Source: Sphingobacterium bovistauri
Lineage (GTDB): Bacteria; Bacteroidota; Bacteroidia; Sphingobacteriales; Sphingobacteriaceae
DNA: 38,250 nucleotides
Assembly: GCF_020295405.1 (NCBI RefSeq)
Contig: NZ_JADEYP010000038.1
Coordinates: forward strand, 1-38,250
Direction of reading: 5' to 3'
The position numbers and the translations under genes are program-made. The notes under the pieces were generated by a model. It searched no databases. It saw nothing but the letters and a program-made list of their open reading frames with translations, and was not told the origin of the DNA. Shown here piece by piece: positions 9,006-16,760 of the stretch (its first letter is position 1; every line of letters begins with the position of its first letter).

Positions 9006-9782
9006 TCAAAGATTAATTTGCAATAAGGAATCATTCAAGTTGTATGATAATACCTTACTACTCTCCATGAGTTGCAACAATTCAGGAATATTAACTTTTT
9101 CAAATCTTGCGGCATACATATTTTTATTTCCCCCAGTTCGAACTGGCTCCAAGATTATTCCATATTTCAATTTTAACAAAGAGGACATTTCTACAAACCG
9201 CTCTTCTTTCATATTCATTGTAAGGACAAGCTTATTTGAATCAATTTGAGAGCTTAATTCACTCAAAAGTTTTTCATTGAATTGAAGATGACCAATTCTA
9301 GATGCCATGACTTTGCTTTCAACTTTATTTGCAGTTTTTTCTTTTGCTAAATTATTTGACGGTTTAAATTGACTCAGTGTCTTTCGTGGCTTTGGATCTT
9401 TCGTTTCTTTTGGCGAACTAATCTCAATTTTTACTATTGTGTTTTGAGATTGTTTCTGCTCAATAGTTTTATTGATTTTTACAGCTTGTTGATTAGCTGA
9501 ATTGGAGACACTGATGTCACTTGATAAATAAACAGCGTATGTAATTAAACTACCTGTGATAATAAGACTTGCGGCAATTTTTAATGCAGAAGATTTTCTG
9601 AAGTTGAAGATTGGGGAATACTTCTTCTGTTTTGGATGAATGGTGAAGTCATTCCATGTCTCTTCAATATAGTTTTCAAAGGCAGATTTATTATCTTGAT
9701 TCAAAATCCATTCTTCTACACACTCTTTCTCAGAATCTGTACATTGGTTTTTAAAATATTTATGGAGTAGATGTTTATTCAA
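9006..9782 (-). CDS. Compact FecR-like transmembrane protein (putative anti-sigma factor)
   Basis: 258 residues. Residues 1-62 are cytoplasmic and helical (LLHKYFKNQCTDSEKECVEEW, then NKSAFENYIEETW), like the sigma-binding N-terminus of Bacteroidota FecR proteins. One membrane helix spans about 66-86. A lysine/proline-rich linker (about 95-165) follows, where FecR proteins normally have their central FecR beta domain; that domain is not recognisable. Residues 175-258 resemble the C-terminal DUF4974/STN-like domain (LLKLKYGIILEP, then IPELLQLMESSKVLSYNL). Role: probably holds or activates the ECF sigma factor encoded 57 bases upstream in response to the SusC receptor. The assignment rests on order and on the two end domains, since the core is missing. 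Confidence 0.7.
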   Translation of the reverse strand: MNKHLLHKYFKNQCTDSEKECVEEWILNQDNKSAFENYIEETWNDFTIHPKQKKYSPIFNFRKSSALKIAASLIITGSLITYAVYLSSDISVSNSANQQAVKINKTIEQKQSQNTIVKIEISSPKETKDPKPRKTLSQFKPSNNLAKEKTANKVESKVMASRIGHLQFNEKLLSELSSQIDSNKLVLTMNMKEERFVEMSSLLKLKYGIILEPVRTGGNKNMYAARFEKVNIPELLQLMESSKVLSYNLNDSLLQINL

Positions 9783-9839
9783 AATTCTTCGTCTTTTATA
9801 AACTATACAATTTGAATTGTATTTGCACCTAAAAGAATT

Positions 9840-10391
9840 TTAAAAAAATAGTACTAAGACAAAACCTAAGTTTTTTAAGATTTTCTTGATGATAGAATTG
9901 GAATTATTAATGTGATTTTCGACAGTGCTTTTTGAGATCCCCAATTCACGTGCTATCTCCTCATTTTTGTAGCCTTCTAGACGACTCATTCTATATACTT
10001 GTGCTCTTTTCTCAGGCAAATTATCTAAAATTCGTAATAAAATTATGTTTAGTTCTTTCGTGTTATCAATTGAGTCTACTTTGGGAACTATGTAACTTAA
10101 ATATTTTTGTTCTATAATATTTCTTTTAACCCTATTGTAAATGTCATTTTTGGCGACCGTAATCAAATAATTTTTAAAAGATTTGTCAGGATCAATTGTA
10201 TTTCTATTTTCCCAAACTTTTATGAAGGTTGTTTGGATGGAATCTTCTATATCTAGGCTGGATATGTTGTATTTTTCTAGAAATCTCCACAATGTCTTCG
10301 AATATTGATCGTACAGTGTCGAAAAGGCTTCTTCATCTCCGTTTTTTAGTAGATAAAGCAGGTCAAATTCATTTTGATCACTGTGGTTCAT
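9840..10391 (-). CDS. ECF-type RNA polymerase sigma factor
   Basis: 183 residues. Sigma region 2 lies at about 20-90 (FSTLYDQYSKTLWRFL, then DIEDSIQTTFIKVWENR), and region 4 at about 120-175 with a helix-turn-helix (YKNEEIARELGISKSTVENH). It has no region 1 or 3, as in extracytoplasmic-function sigma factors. It heads the operon and is followed by the FecR-like gene, the usual pairing in which the membrane protein controls sigma and sigma then drives the SusCD genes. Start ATG at 10391; the gene diverges from the enoyl-CoA isomerase operon across a 204-base AT-rich gap. Confidence 0.92.
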   Translation of the reverse strand: MNHSDQNEFDLLYLLKNGDEEAFSTLYDQYSKTLWRFLEKYNISSLDIEDSIQTTFIKVWENRNTIDPDKSFKNYLITVAKNDIYNRVKRNIIEQKYLSYIVPKVDSIDNTKELNIILLRILDNLPEKRAQVYRMSRLEGYKNEEIARELGISKSTVENHINNSNSIIKKILKNLGFVLVLFF

Positions 10392-10413
10392 AAGTTAAGG
10401 TTGATGTGTTTTG

Positions 10414-10466
10414 CAACAATATTATAAAATCATTTGTCATTTTTAAAATTTTAAATGATTTTGTTG
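10414..10466. repeat. Imperfect inverted repeat upstream of the ECF sigma gene
   Basis: AAAATCATTT (10426-10435) and AAATGATTTT (10453-10462) form perfect 10-base arms around a 17-base spacer. The outer CAACAA (10414-10419) and TTGTTG (10461-10466) extend the symmetry with a bulge. It lies in the leader or promoter region of the sigma gene, so it may be an operator or leader hairpin. The region is very AT-rich, which weakens the claim. Confidence 0.35.
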
Positions 10467-10595
10467 TTAATTTATTAATTGATTGCTATAAAAACCAAAA
10501 AGTCGTTTATTTTAAATTATATTCAAATGCCAATTCTCAGTTAACTACACGATTAATTGTTCAATTTTTCTTATTTTGTTTAAAATTATAGGCTA

Positions 10596-11363
10596 ATGAA
10601 CTTCATAAAAACACATATAGACGACCACATTTTTCATATCATGCTAGATCGTGGTAAATCAAATGCCATGCATTTGGAAATGATTCAAGAGATGATTGAT
10701 GCAGTAGAAGAAGCTGAGAATAATCCATCGGTAGAGGGATTGATCTTAAGCGGAAAGGAGAATTTCTTTACGTCTGGATTAGATTTAATCACCCTTTACC
10801 AATATGATGAGAACCAAATGCAAAGCTTTTGGAGTTCGTTTATTTTATTGTTATATAAATTAGTTTCGTTTCCTAAACCAGCAGTATCTGCAATTACTGG
10901 GCACAGTCCAGCTGGTGGCTGTGTATTGGGAATTTGTTGTGATTATAGAGTAATGGCAGATGGTGATTTCATCATTGGACTGAATGAAGTTCCAGTTGGT
11001 ATTGTAGTGCCAGAAAGCATCTTTAAGTTATATAGTTTTTGGCTGGGAAATGGTACAGCATACCGTAGTTTGCTAGAAGGTAGACTTTTTAAACCATCGG
11101 AAGCAAAGGAAATAGGATTGGTTGATGAAATAGTAGCTTTTAATCGTATTCAAAGTGCAGCTATGCGAAAAATAAAAACGTTAACTCAATTTGAAAAGAA
11201 TGCTTGGCGTACTTCGAAACTGAATTTTAGAAGGCAGTTGATTGCAGAGTTTCAAAAGGATCAAACAGAAACGATTAACCAAGTGTTAGAGCAGTGGTGG
11301 CGACCGAGCACACGTGCTATCTTAAAAACAATCATCGATAATTTAACACAAAAAAAGTCATAA
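10596..11363 (+). CDS. Enoyl-CoA delta-isomerase / hydratase family enzyme (ECI1-like)
   Basis: 255-residue crotonase-fold enzyme, acting in the cytoplasm. FTSGLDLITLY and ISGHSPAGGC-like SAITGHSPAGGC form the oxyanion hole region; GLNEVPVGIV places Glu131 at the catalytic glutamate of mitochondrial delta3-delta2-enoyl-CoA isomerase. The whole central block, including CCDYRVMADG, resembles that isomerase more than ordinary hydratases, which carry a second catalytic glutamate. It would shift the double bond of 3-enoyl-CoA to the 2-trans position during breakdown of unsaturated fatty acids. It is the first gene of a tight operon (1 base to the next gene) with a 2,4-dienoyl-CoA reductase-like gene, which supports this reading. 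Other crotonase activities cannot be excluded. Confidence 0.8.
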   Translation: MNFIKTHIDDHIFHIMLDRGKSNAMHLEMIQEMIDAVEEAENNPSVEGLILSGKENFFTSGLDLITLYQYDENQMQSFWSSFILLLYKLVSFPKPAVSAITGHSPAGGCVLGICCDYRVMADGDFIIGLNEVPVGIVVPESIFKLYSFWLGNGTAYRSLLEGRLFKPSEAKEIGLVDEIVAFNRIQSAAMRKIKTLTQFEKNAWRTSKLNFRRQLIAEFQKDQTETINQVLEQWWRPSTRAILKTIIDNLTQKKS

Positions 11364-11364
11364 T

Positions 11365-12234
11365 ATGGTACAAGGTGCATTGCGGGATGACGCGTTAAAG
11401 GGAAAAACAATAGTGGTCACTGGTGGAGGAACAGGATTAGGAAAGGCTATGTCAAGCTATTTTTCTGAATTGGGAGCCAATGTAGTCATTACTAGTCGTA
11501 AGTTGGATGTATTGACGGTTACAGCAAAAGAAATAGAAGCGAGTACAAAGAATCCAGTGCTAGCTGTAAGTTGTGATGTGCGGAATATTGATGATGTCGA
11601 AAGGTTATATAAAGAGTCTGTTGATGCTTTTGGTGCTGTTGATGTTTTGGTTAATAATGCTGCCGGAAACTTTATATCTCCTACAGAGCGACTTTCTGCA
11701 AATGCATTTTCTACAATAATTGATATTGTACTAAAAGGTACTGCAAATTGCACATTGACATTTGGTAAAAAGTGGATTGAAGGTCAAAAAAAAGCCAATA
11801 TTTTAAATATAATTACGACCTATGCTTTTACAGGTTCTGGGTATGTCGTACCTTCGGCAGTAGCTAAGGGCGGTGTATTGACGATGACACGATCATTGGC
11901 TGTGGAGTGGGGGAAATATGGAATACGAACTAACGCTATTGCGCCAGGGCCATTCCCAACGAAGGGAGCATGGGACAGGTTACTGCCTGGGGATTTAGCA
12001 GAGAAATTTGACTTTAAAAATCGAGTTCCGTTAAAGCGTGTGGGAGAACATCAAGAGTTAGCTAATTTGGCGGCATTTATAGTCTCTGACTTTGCGGGAT
12101 ATATCAATGGCGAAGTAATTACTATTGATGGAGGAGAGTGGTTACAGGGAGCTGGTCAGATGAATGGAATGGAGGCTGTTTCTCCAGAAATGTGGGATTT
12201 TATAGAAAAGAGTATACGAGAAAATAATAAGTAG
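11365..12234 (+). CDS. Short-chain dehydrogenase, 2,4-dienoyl-CoA reductase type
   Basis: 289 residues, classical SDR fold. TGGGTGLG (residues 19-26) is the nucleotide-binding loop, NNAAGNFISPTERLS (about 96-110) the NNAG motif, and TTYAFTGSGYVVPSAVAKGG the active-site block with Tyr, Ser and Lys placed as in mitochondrial DECR1. PGPFPTKGAWDRL also follows the DECR1 pattern. DECR reduces 2,4-dienoyl-CoA with NADPH to 3-enoyl-CoA, which the upstream isomerase can then convert, so the two neighbours form consecutive steps of unsaturated fatty-acid oxidation. The ATG starts 1 base after the upstream stop. Cofactor preference is inferred from the family. Confidence 0.85.
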   Translation: MVQGALRDDALKGKTIVVTGGGTGLGKAMSSYFSELGANVVITSRKLDVLTVTAKEIEASTKNPVLAVSCDVRNIDDVERLYKESVDAFGAVDVLVNNAAGNFISPTERLSANAFSTIIDIVLKGTANCTLTFGKKWIEGQKKANILNIITTYAFTGSGYVVPSAVAKGGVLTMTRSLAVEWGKYGIRTNAIAPGPFPTKGAWDRLLPGDLAEKFDFKNRVPLKRVGEHQELANLAAFIVSDFAGYINGEVITIDGGEWLQGAGQMNGMEAVSPEMWDFIEKSIRENNK

Positions 12235-12235
12235 T

Positions 12236-12874
12236 ATGATTAATAAGTGGATTGGTTTTATTTTGCTATTATCAGTATTGATAGGTTGTAATGAAGTAAA
12301 GAAATCAGATAAAGAACAAACTAGGGATACCGCAATGGTGGTTGTACCTGTAACTGTTGATGAACAGAATCAATTGGCCGAAGTGATCACCCGATTTGCT
12401 CGGGCATATGCAAGTAAAGATAATGCAAAAGCGAATGCTCTTCTCCATCCAGATTTAGGAATACATATTATCTATCGTCCAGGAGCTGCTGATACCTTTG
12501 TTAAGGTGGATAGTCTAGATTTTTCAAAACCAGTTCCTGAAGTTTATGCTTATCCAGAATTTTCGGCAGATTATGCCTTAGCATTCGATAAATTACCAAC
12601 GTATGATTGTGGAACTGAGAAATGGGACATTTTGGGGTTCTACTGTGACACTACTTCTCATCCAAATCAATTGTCGAATATTGCTGCCTTTGAAGATGAA
12701 TTTGAAGAAGATAAGTTTTCCGAAGATGATTTAATAAAATTAGAAGTCGCCGAAAAAGAGAGTTATCGTGTAATTATTACAGCAGATATACCTTTAATAT
12801 TTCATGTTCGAAAATACAAAGGTGCATGGTATGTAACTACATTGGATAGGGCATATGCAGGCTGTGATGCCTAA
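12236..12874 (+). CDS. Lipoprotein of unknown function
   Basis: 212 residues with a lipoprotein signal ending at Cys18 (LIGC). The region about 45-80 (QLAEVITRFARAYASKDNAKANALLHPDLG) looks like the start of an NTF2/SnoaL-like domain, but the rest is not recognised. Three further cysteines occur (YDCGTEKW, GFYCDTT, YAGCDA) and could form disulfides. An acidic stretch lies near 160-175 (FEDEFEEDKFSEDD). The gene starts 1 base after the dienoyl-CoA reductase stop, so it is in the same transcript, yet an envelope lipoprotein has no obvious role in beta-oxidation. I do not recognise the family. Confidence 0.7.
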   Translation: MINKWIGFILLLSVLIGCNEVKKSDKEQTRDTAMVVVPVTVDEQNQLAEVITRFARAYASKDNAKANALLHPDLGIHIIYRPGAADTFVKVDSLDFSKPVPEVYAYPEFSADYALAFDKLPTYDCGTEKWDILGFYCDTTSHPNQLSNIAAFEDEFEEDKFSEDDLIKLEVAEKESYRVIITADIPLIFHVRKYKGAWYVTTLDRAYAGCDA

Positions 12875-12963
12875 ATATTCTAATAAAATTAAGATTAGTA
12901 ATAGTAATTTTAGCTTATTTTTAATAAATTGTTAATTAGTTGTTGTAAATAGAAAATTAAGGT

Positions 12964-14700
12964 ATGAGTAATCTTGACCAAGCCACCCAATCACGTGTTA
13001 ATCAGTGGTTGTCGACAGAATATGATAAAGATACGGTTGCTAAAGTGCAGCAGCTTATAGATAACAAAGAGGAAACAGAGTTGTTAGATTCTTTCTACAA
13101 AGAATTAGAATTCGGAACAGGAGGGTTGCGAGGAATAATGGGGGTAGGGTCGAATAGAATAAATAAATATACTCTTGGAAAAGCAACTCAGGGTTTGGCA
13201 AATTATTTGAAAAATCAATTCCCAAATCAACAGATCAAAGTTGCTGTTTCGTATGATAGTCGTAATAATTCTCAATCATTGGGACATTTGGTGGCCGATG
13301 TTTTTTCAGCAAATGATATTCATGTATTTCTGTTTGAAAATTTGCGTCCTACTCCGATGTTATCTTTTGCCGTTAGACACTTTAATTGTCAAAGTGGTGT
13401 GATGTTGACAGCTTCGCATAATCCTAAAGAGTATAATGGGTATAAAGCATACTGGAATGATGGAGGGCAATTAGTGGCTCCACATGACACCAACGTGATC
13501 GCAGAGGTTAATGCAATACAGTCAGTTAACGAGGTGAAATTCAATAGAGTGGATTCTAATATTACGATTGTAGGGGAAGAGTTTGATGAGATTTATATAC
13601 AGGCAAATAAGAGGTTGAGTATTAATCCAGCAGCAGTTGAGGCTCAAAAGGATTTGAAAATTGTGTTTTCACCTATTCATGGTACAGGAATCACGGTAGT
13701 ACCTAAAATGTTAGAGGCTTGGGGCTTTACAAATGTTATTGTTGTTGATGAGCAGGCAAAGCCCGACGGGAATTTTCCCACTGTAGTGTATCCTAATCCT
13801 GAAGAGGAGGATGCTATGGCTATGGCTAAAAAGAGAGGTCAAGAGCTTGGTGCTGATGTGATCATGGCTACTGACCCCGATGCAGATCGCGTAGGAGTGG
13901 CTGTTCGTAATCTTAAAGGTGACTATGAATTGATAAATGGGAATCAAATTGGTAGTTTGTTGACTTATTACGTGCTTTCTTCAAAGAAAGATAAAGGAGA
14001 ATTAAAGGATAACGATTATATCGTTAAAACTATTGTTACGAGCAACTTAATTAGTGATATAGGCACTGGTTTCGGCGTGAAATACTACGATACACTTACT
14101 GGTTTCAAATATATCGGTGAAGTTATAACTCGCGAGTTAGGTAAGGAGAACTATTTGGTAGGTGGAGAAGAAAGTTACGGTTTTCTAATTGGTGATTTGG
14201 TGCGCGACAAAGACGCGGTGAACTCATGTGCTTTTATAGCAGAAATGACAGCTTATTTCAAAAGTCAAGGCAAATCTTTATATGAAGTATTAGTAGAGCT
14301 GTATGGAAAATACGGTTTTTATAAAGAGAAACTAATTTCTTTGACTAAAAAAGGAAAGGCTGGTGCAGATGAAATCAAACAGATGATGATAGACTTGCGC
14401 GCAAACTCTCCAAAATCACTTGGAGGAGTAGCTGTTAAAGAAATACGCGATTATGAAAATTTAGTAGCCACTAACGTTATTTCTGGTGAAACTTCAGTTA
14501 TAGATTTACCTAAATCTGATGTATTACAATTTATTACGGTAGATGGTGATGTTATCTCAGCACGACCTTCGGGTACTGAGCCGAAAATTAAGTTCTATTG
14601 CTCCGTAAAAGAGTCTTTATTGGACGCTTCTCAATATGAAACAATATCTTCAAAATTAGAGGAAAAGGTAGAGAATATTATGGCTGATATTGTTAAATAA
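12964..14700 (+). CDS. Phospho-sugar mutase (phosphoglucomutase/phosphomannomutase family)
   Basis: 578-residue cytoplasmic alpha-D-phosphohexomutase, a usual length for the PgcA-like long form. The phosphoserine loop TASHNPKEYNGYK carries the phosphorylated Ser151; the metal loop DPDADRVG has Asp304, Asp306 and Asp308; the sugar-binding loop GGEESYGF and the C-terminal phosphate-binding loop SARPSGTEPKIKFY are present. All four active-site loops are intact. It interconverts hexose 1- and 6-phosphates; glucose versus mannose or a dual role cannot be settled from sequence. It is followed 6 bases later by a NUDIX hydrolase, probably in one transcript ending at the terminator at 15232. Confidence 0.93.
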   Translation: MSNLDQATQSRVNQWLSTEYDKDTVAKVQQLIDNKEETELLDSFYKELEFGTGGLRGIMGVGSNRINKYTLGKATQGLANYLKNQFPNQQIKVAVSYDSRNNSQSLGHLVADVFSANDIHVFLFENLRPTPMLSFAVRHFNCQSGVMLTASHNPKEYNGYKAYWNDGGQLVAPHDTNVIAEVNAIQSVNEVKFNRVDSNITIVGEEFDEIYIQANKRLSINPAAVEAQKDLKIVFSPIHGTGITVVPKMLEAWGFTNVIVVDEQAKPDGNFPTVVYPNPEEEDAMAMAKKRGQELGADVIMATDPDADRVGVAVRNLKGDYELINGNQIGSLLTYYVLSSKKDKGELKDNDYIVKTIVTSNLISDIGTGFGVKYYDTLTGFKYIGEVITRELGKENYLVGGEESYGFLIGDLVRDKDAVNSCAFIAEMTAYFKSQGKSLYEVLVELYGKYGFYKEKLISLTKKGKAGADEIKQMMIDLRANSPKSLGGVAVKEIRDYENLVATNVISGETSVIDLPKSDVLQFITVDGDVISARPSGTEPKIKFYCSVKESLLDASQYETISSKLEEKVENIMADIVK

Positions 14701-14706
14701 GTAATT

Positions 14707-15249
14707 ATGGAAAAATGGAAACTCCTTGATTCCAAGTATTTGGTCCAACGACCATGGGCAACACTTCGTGTGGATAAACTTGAATTGCCCAACGGGAATA
14801 TCAAGGATGAATATTATGTATTAGAGTACCCGACTTGGGTAAATATGGTCGCTATTACGGAGGAGAAAAGTATATTATTCGTAAGGCAATATCGTCATGG
14901 TGCAAATCAGATAATGGTTGAATTGCCGGCTGGTGTGGTTGAAGAAGGAGAAGAACCTGAGGTAGCGGCGCGACGAGAATTACTAGAAGAAACAGGTTAT
15001 GCGTTTGATTCGATAGAATATATTTGTGAATTGTACGCTAATCCAGCGACAAGTGGTAATCTGACATATACCTACCTATTAAAGGGAGGGAAGAAAGTTC
15101 AGGAACAAGATTTGGACAATTCCGAAGATATTGAAGTTGTAGAGATGTCTATAGAAGAAGCGAAACAATTTTTATTTGAGAATAGGCTTGGTCAAGCGCT
15201 GCATACTTCAGCGCTATTTTATACCTTCAAAAAAATGGGCTTACTGTAA
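14707..15249 (+). CDS. NUDIX hydrolase (ADP-ribose pyrophosphatase-like)
   Basis: 180 residues. The NUDIX box is complete: Gly76, Glu82, Arg90-Glu91, Glu94-Glu95 and Gly97 (GVVEEGEEPEVAARRELLEE). The upstream ILFVRQYRHGANQIMVELPAG is typical of ADP-ribose/nucleotide-sugar pyrophosphatases of the NudF type, which split ADP-ribose to AMP and ribose 5-phosphate. The exact substrate is an inference. It lies 6 bases after the phosphosugar mutase. The terminator hairpin begins within its last codons. Confidence 0.88.
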   Translation: MEKWKLLDSKYLVQRPWATLRVDKLELPNGNIKDEYYVLEYPTWVNMVAITEEKSILFVRQYRHGANQIMVELPAGVVEEGEEPEVAARRELLEETGYAFDSIEYICELYANPATSGNLTYTYLLKGGKKVQEQDLDNSEDIEVVEMSIEEAKQFLFENRLGQALHTSALFYTFKKMGLL

Positions 15250-15269
15250 AATGTAAGCCCATTTTTTTT
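15232..15269 (+). terminator. Terminator of the mutase-NUDIX operon
   Basis: Arms AAAATGGGCTTAC (15232-15244) and GTAAGCCCATTTT (15253-15265), loop TGTAAAAT, then a T run. The 5' arm encodes the end of the NUDIX protein and the stop codon lies in the loop. Confidence 0.9.
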
Positions 15270-15306
15270 GAATTAGTTGTTAATCTAATTATTAAACTCA
15301 TTTTTT

Positions 15307-15314
15307 TATCTTTG
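15307..15314 (+). promoter_or_regulatory. Putative Bacteroidota -7 box, leaderless start
   Basis: TATCTTTG matches the TAnnTTTG consensus of the Bacteroidota housekeeping promoter. It ends 4 bases before the ATG at 15319, so transcription would begin at or next to the start codon. No clear TTTG -33 box is seen at the usual 19-20 base spacing. Confidence 0.5.
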
Positions 15315-15318
15315 CAGC

Positions 15319-16632
15319 ATGGCAAGAGAGATATTCGAGACAAAGCGCAAGGCTTTAAAAATTAACCTCGATCCTGCAATCTACGGTACATTTGCGGAGA
15401 TAGGCGCGGGACAGGAAGTAGCACGTAATTTTTTCGAAGCAGGCGCAGCTTCAGGAACCATAGCAAAGACCATCTCTGCTTATGATATGGCTTTTTCAGA
15501 CGCTATATATGGTGCAGAAGAGTCTGGTAGGTACGTAAGTCGTACTCGTCTGCGTAAAATGTTGGCGCATGAGTTTTCTCTTCTTACTGAAAGATTGCAC
15601 ACGGAGAAATACGACAATAAAAAATTCTTTGCTTTCGCGGATACCGTTACTACATTAAATTTTACAAAAACAAATGAGCCTCATGGTTGGCTAGGCATCC
15701 GATTTCAATCAGAGGTAGACGGGCCGACGAACGATATCATTATGCACGTTCGTTTGTTGGATTCAGATAACCGTCTTCAATCCAAAGTTTTAGGAATTTT
15801 AGGTGTAAATCTTGTATTTGCGGCTTATTACTATTCAAATGATCCTCAAGTGATGATTGAATCGTTGGTAGATAACCTTTCTGTAGGGGCTGTGGAGATT
15901 GATTTAATTAAAGTAAATGGACCTGTATTTGAAAATGTCAATGAACGATTAGTCAATCTTTATTTGATTGCAAAAGGCTTCTCTAAGGCAGCTCTATTTA
16001 AGCCTGATGGCAAAGCAGCACAAATTAAGGACACATTGTATAGAAAGGATATAGTGGTATTACGTACCAAGTATCGTCAAAAGTCATTGCCAAACTTTGA
16101 TTTGTTTAATCAGGCGGTTGAACAATTTAAGAAAAACACGGGCGCTAATCTTGAAAACACAGTTGTATTGATCGAGGTGTTGATGGGGAATGTTTTAGAC
16201 GAAGATTCGGATCTGACTATAGAGGACTTGCAATATTTTGCAGATAGGGCAGAAGAGTTATGTGCAACAGGAAACAATATTTTGGTGTCTAACTTTAGAC
16301 GTAACAATCATTTAGCTGAATTTTTTAAGAACTTTAAGCCTAATAATGTCGGTATTGCAACAAACGTGTCTAACTTGCGCAATATTTTCAATTCGGATAA
16401 TTACAGCAAAGAAAATTACACAAACGAGTTACTTTCTTATATCTCAGGTATGTTTAGTAAAAACGTGAAATTGTACGCTTATCCGTATTTGAATAAGAAA
16501 GAAAATCAGATTATCACAACGAAGAACTTAAAAGTTTCAGAAGAAGCAAAACCTCTTTATGATTTCTTAATTCAAAATCAGTATATTATTGATATTGAAA
16601 ATTACGATGAGAAGTACGTGAAGACGGTCTAG
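15319..16632 (+). CDS. Conserved Bacteroidota protein of unknown function
   Basis: 437 residues, no signal peptide or membrane helix, so probably cytoplasmic. The N-terminus is strongly patterned (INLDPAIYGTFAEIGAGQEV, then NFFEAGAASGTIAKT and SAYDMAFSDAIYG) and looks like a conserved protein I have seen throughout Bacteroidota. From memory, homologues are sometimes labelled TonB-dependent receptor or nicotinate-nucleotide adenylyltransferase; neither fits: there is no signal peptide, plug or barrel, and no HxGH nucleotidyltransferase motif. The middle part alternates strands and helices (KVLGILGVNLVFAAYYY, DIVVLRTKYRQ). It is a single-gene transcript bounded by terminators at 15232-15269 and 16654-16692. 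Function unknown. Confidence 0.85.
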   Translation: MAREIFETKRKALKINLDPAIYGTFAEIGAGQEVARNFFEAGAASGTIAKTISAYDMAFSDAIYGAEESGRYVSRTRLRKMLAHEFSLLTERLHTEKYDNKKFFAFADTVTTLNFTKTNEPHGWLGIRFQSEVDGPTNDIIMHVRLLDSDNRLQSKVLGILGVNLVFAAYYYSNDPQVMIESLVDNLSVGAVEIDLIKVNGPVFENVNERLVNLYLIAKGFSKAALFKPDGKAAQIKDTLYRKDIVVLRTKYRQKSLPNFDLFNQAVEQFKKNTGANLENTVVLIEVLMGNVLDEDSDLTIEDLQYFADRAEELCATGNNILVSNFRRNNHLAEFFKNFKPNNVGIATNVSNLRNIFNSDNYSKENYTNELLSYISGMFSKNVKLYAYPYLNKKENQIITTKNLKVSEEAKPLYDFLIQNQYIIDIENYDEKYVKTV

Positions 16633-16653
16633 TTTATTTTAAGATAGTATTTT

Positions 16654-16692
16654 TAATACCCGAAATTTTGTTGAAGTTTCGGGTATTATTTT
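16654..16692 (+). terminator. Terminator after the conserved unknown gene
   Basis: Arms TAATACCCGAAA (16654-16665) and TTTCGGGTATTA (16677-16688), 11-base loop, then TTTTG. It separates the unknown gene from bshC. Confidence 0.85.
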
Positions 16693-16739
16693 GTCAAATC
16701 TTCGCTATAATTCATTGCTAATTGTATTTTTCTGTAAAT

Positions 16740-16760
16740 TGTATACTCAATTAGTATACA
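16740..16760. promoter_or_regulatory. Perfect inverted repeat on the bshC promoter (candidate operator)
   Basis: TGTATAC (16740-16746), 7-base spacer TCAATTA, GTATACA (16754-16760): 7-base arms with a two-fold symmetry suited to a dimeric regulator. The right arm overlaps the putative -7 box at 16757-16764, so a bound protein would block transcription. No regulator gene is adjacent. Confidence 0.45.

Noticed and set aside
9006..9782. Reading the FecR-like protein as a TonB-like protein because of its Lys/Pro linker
   Set aside because: The N-terminus is FecR-like and cytoplasmic (about 62 residues) and the C-terminus lacks TonB motifs such as a YP start.
10406..10591. Open frame in the divergent gap
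   Set aside because: Composition is AT-rich noise (Phe, Leu, Ile, Asn), with no motif, and it lies in the promoter region.
15319..16632. Annotation as TonB-dependent receptor or nicotinate-nucleotide adenylyltransferase
   Set aside because: No signal peptide, plug or barrel pattern and no HxGH motif are present.
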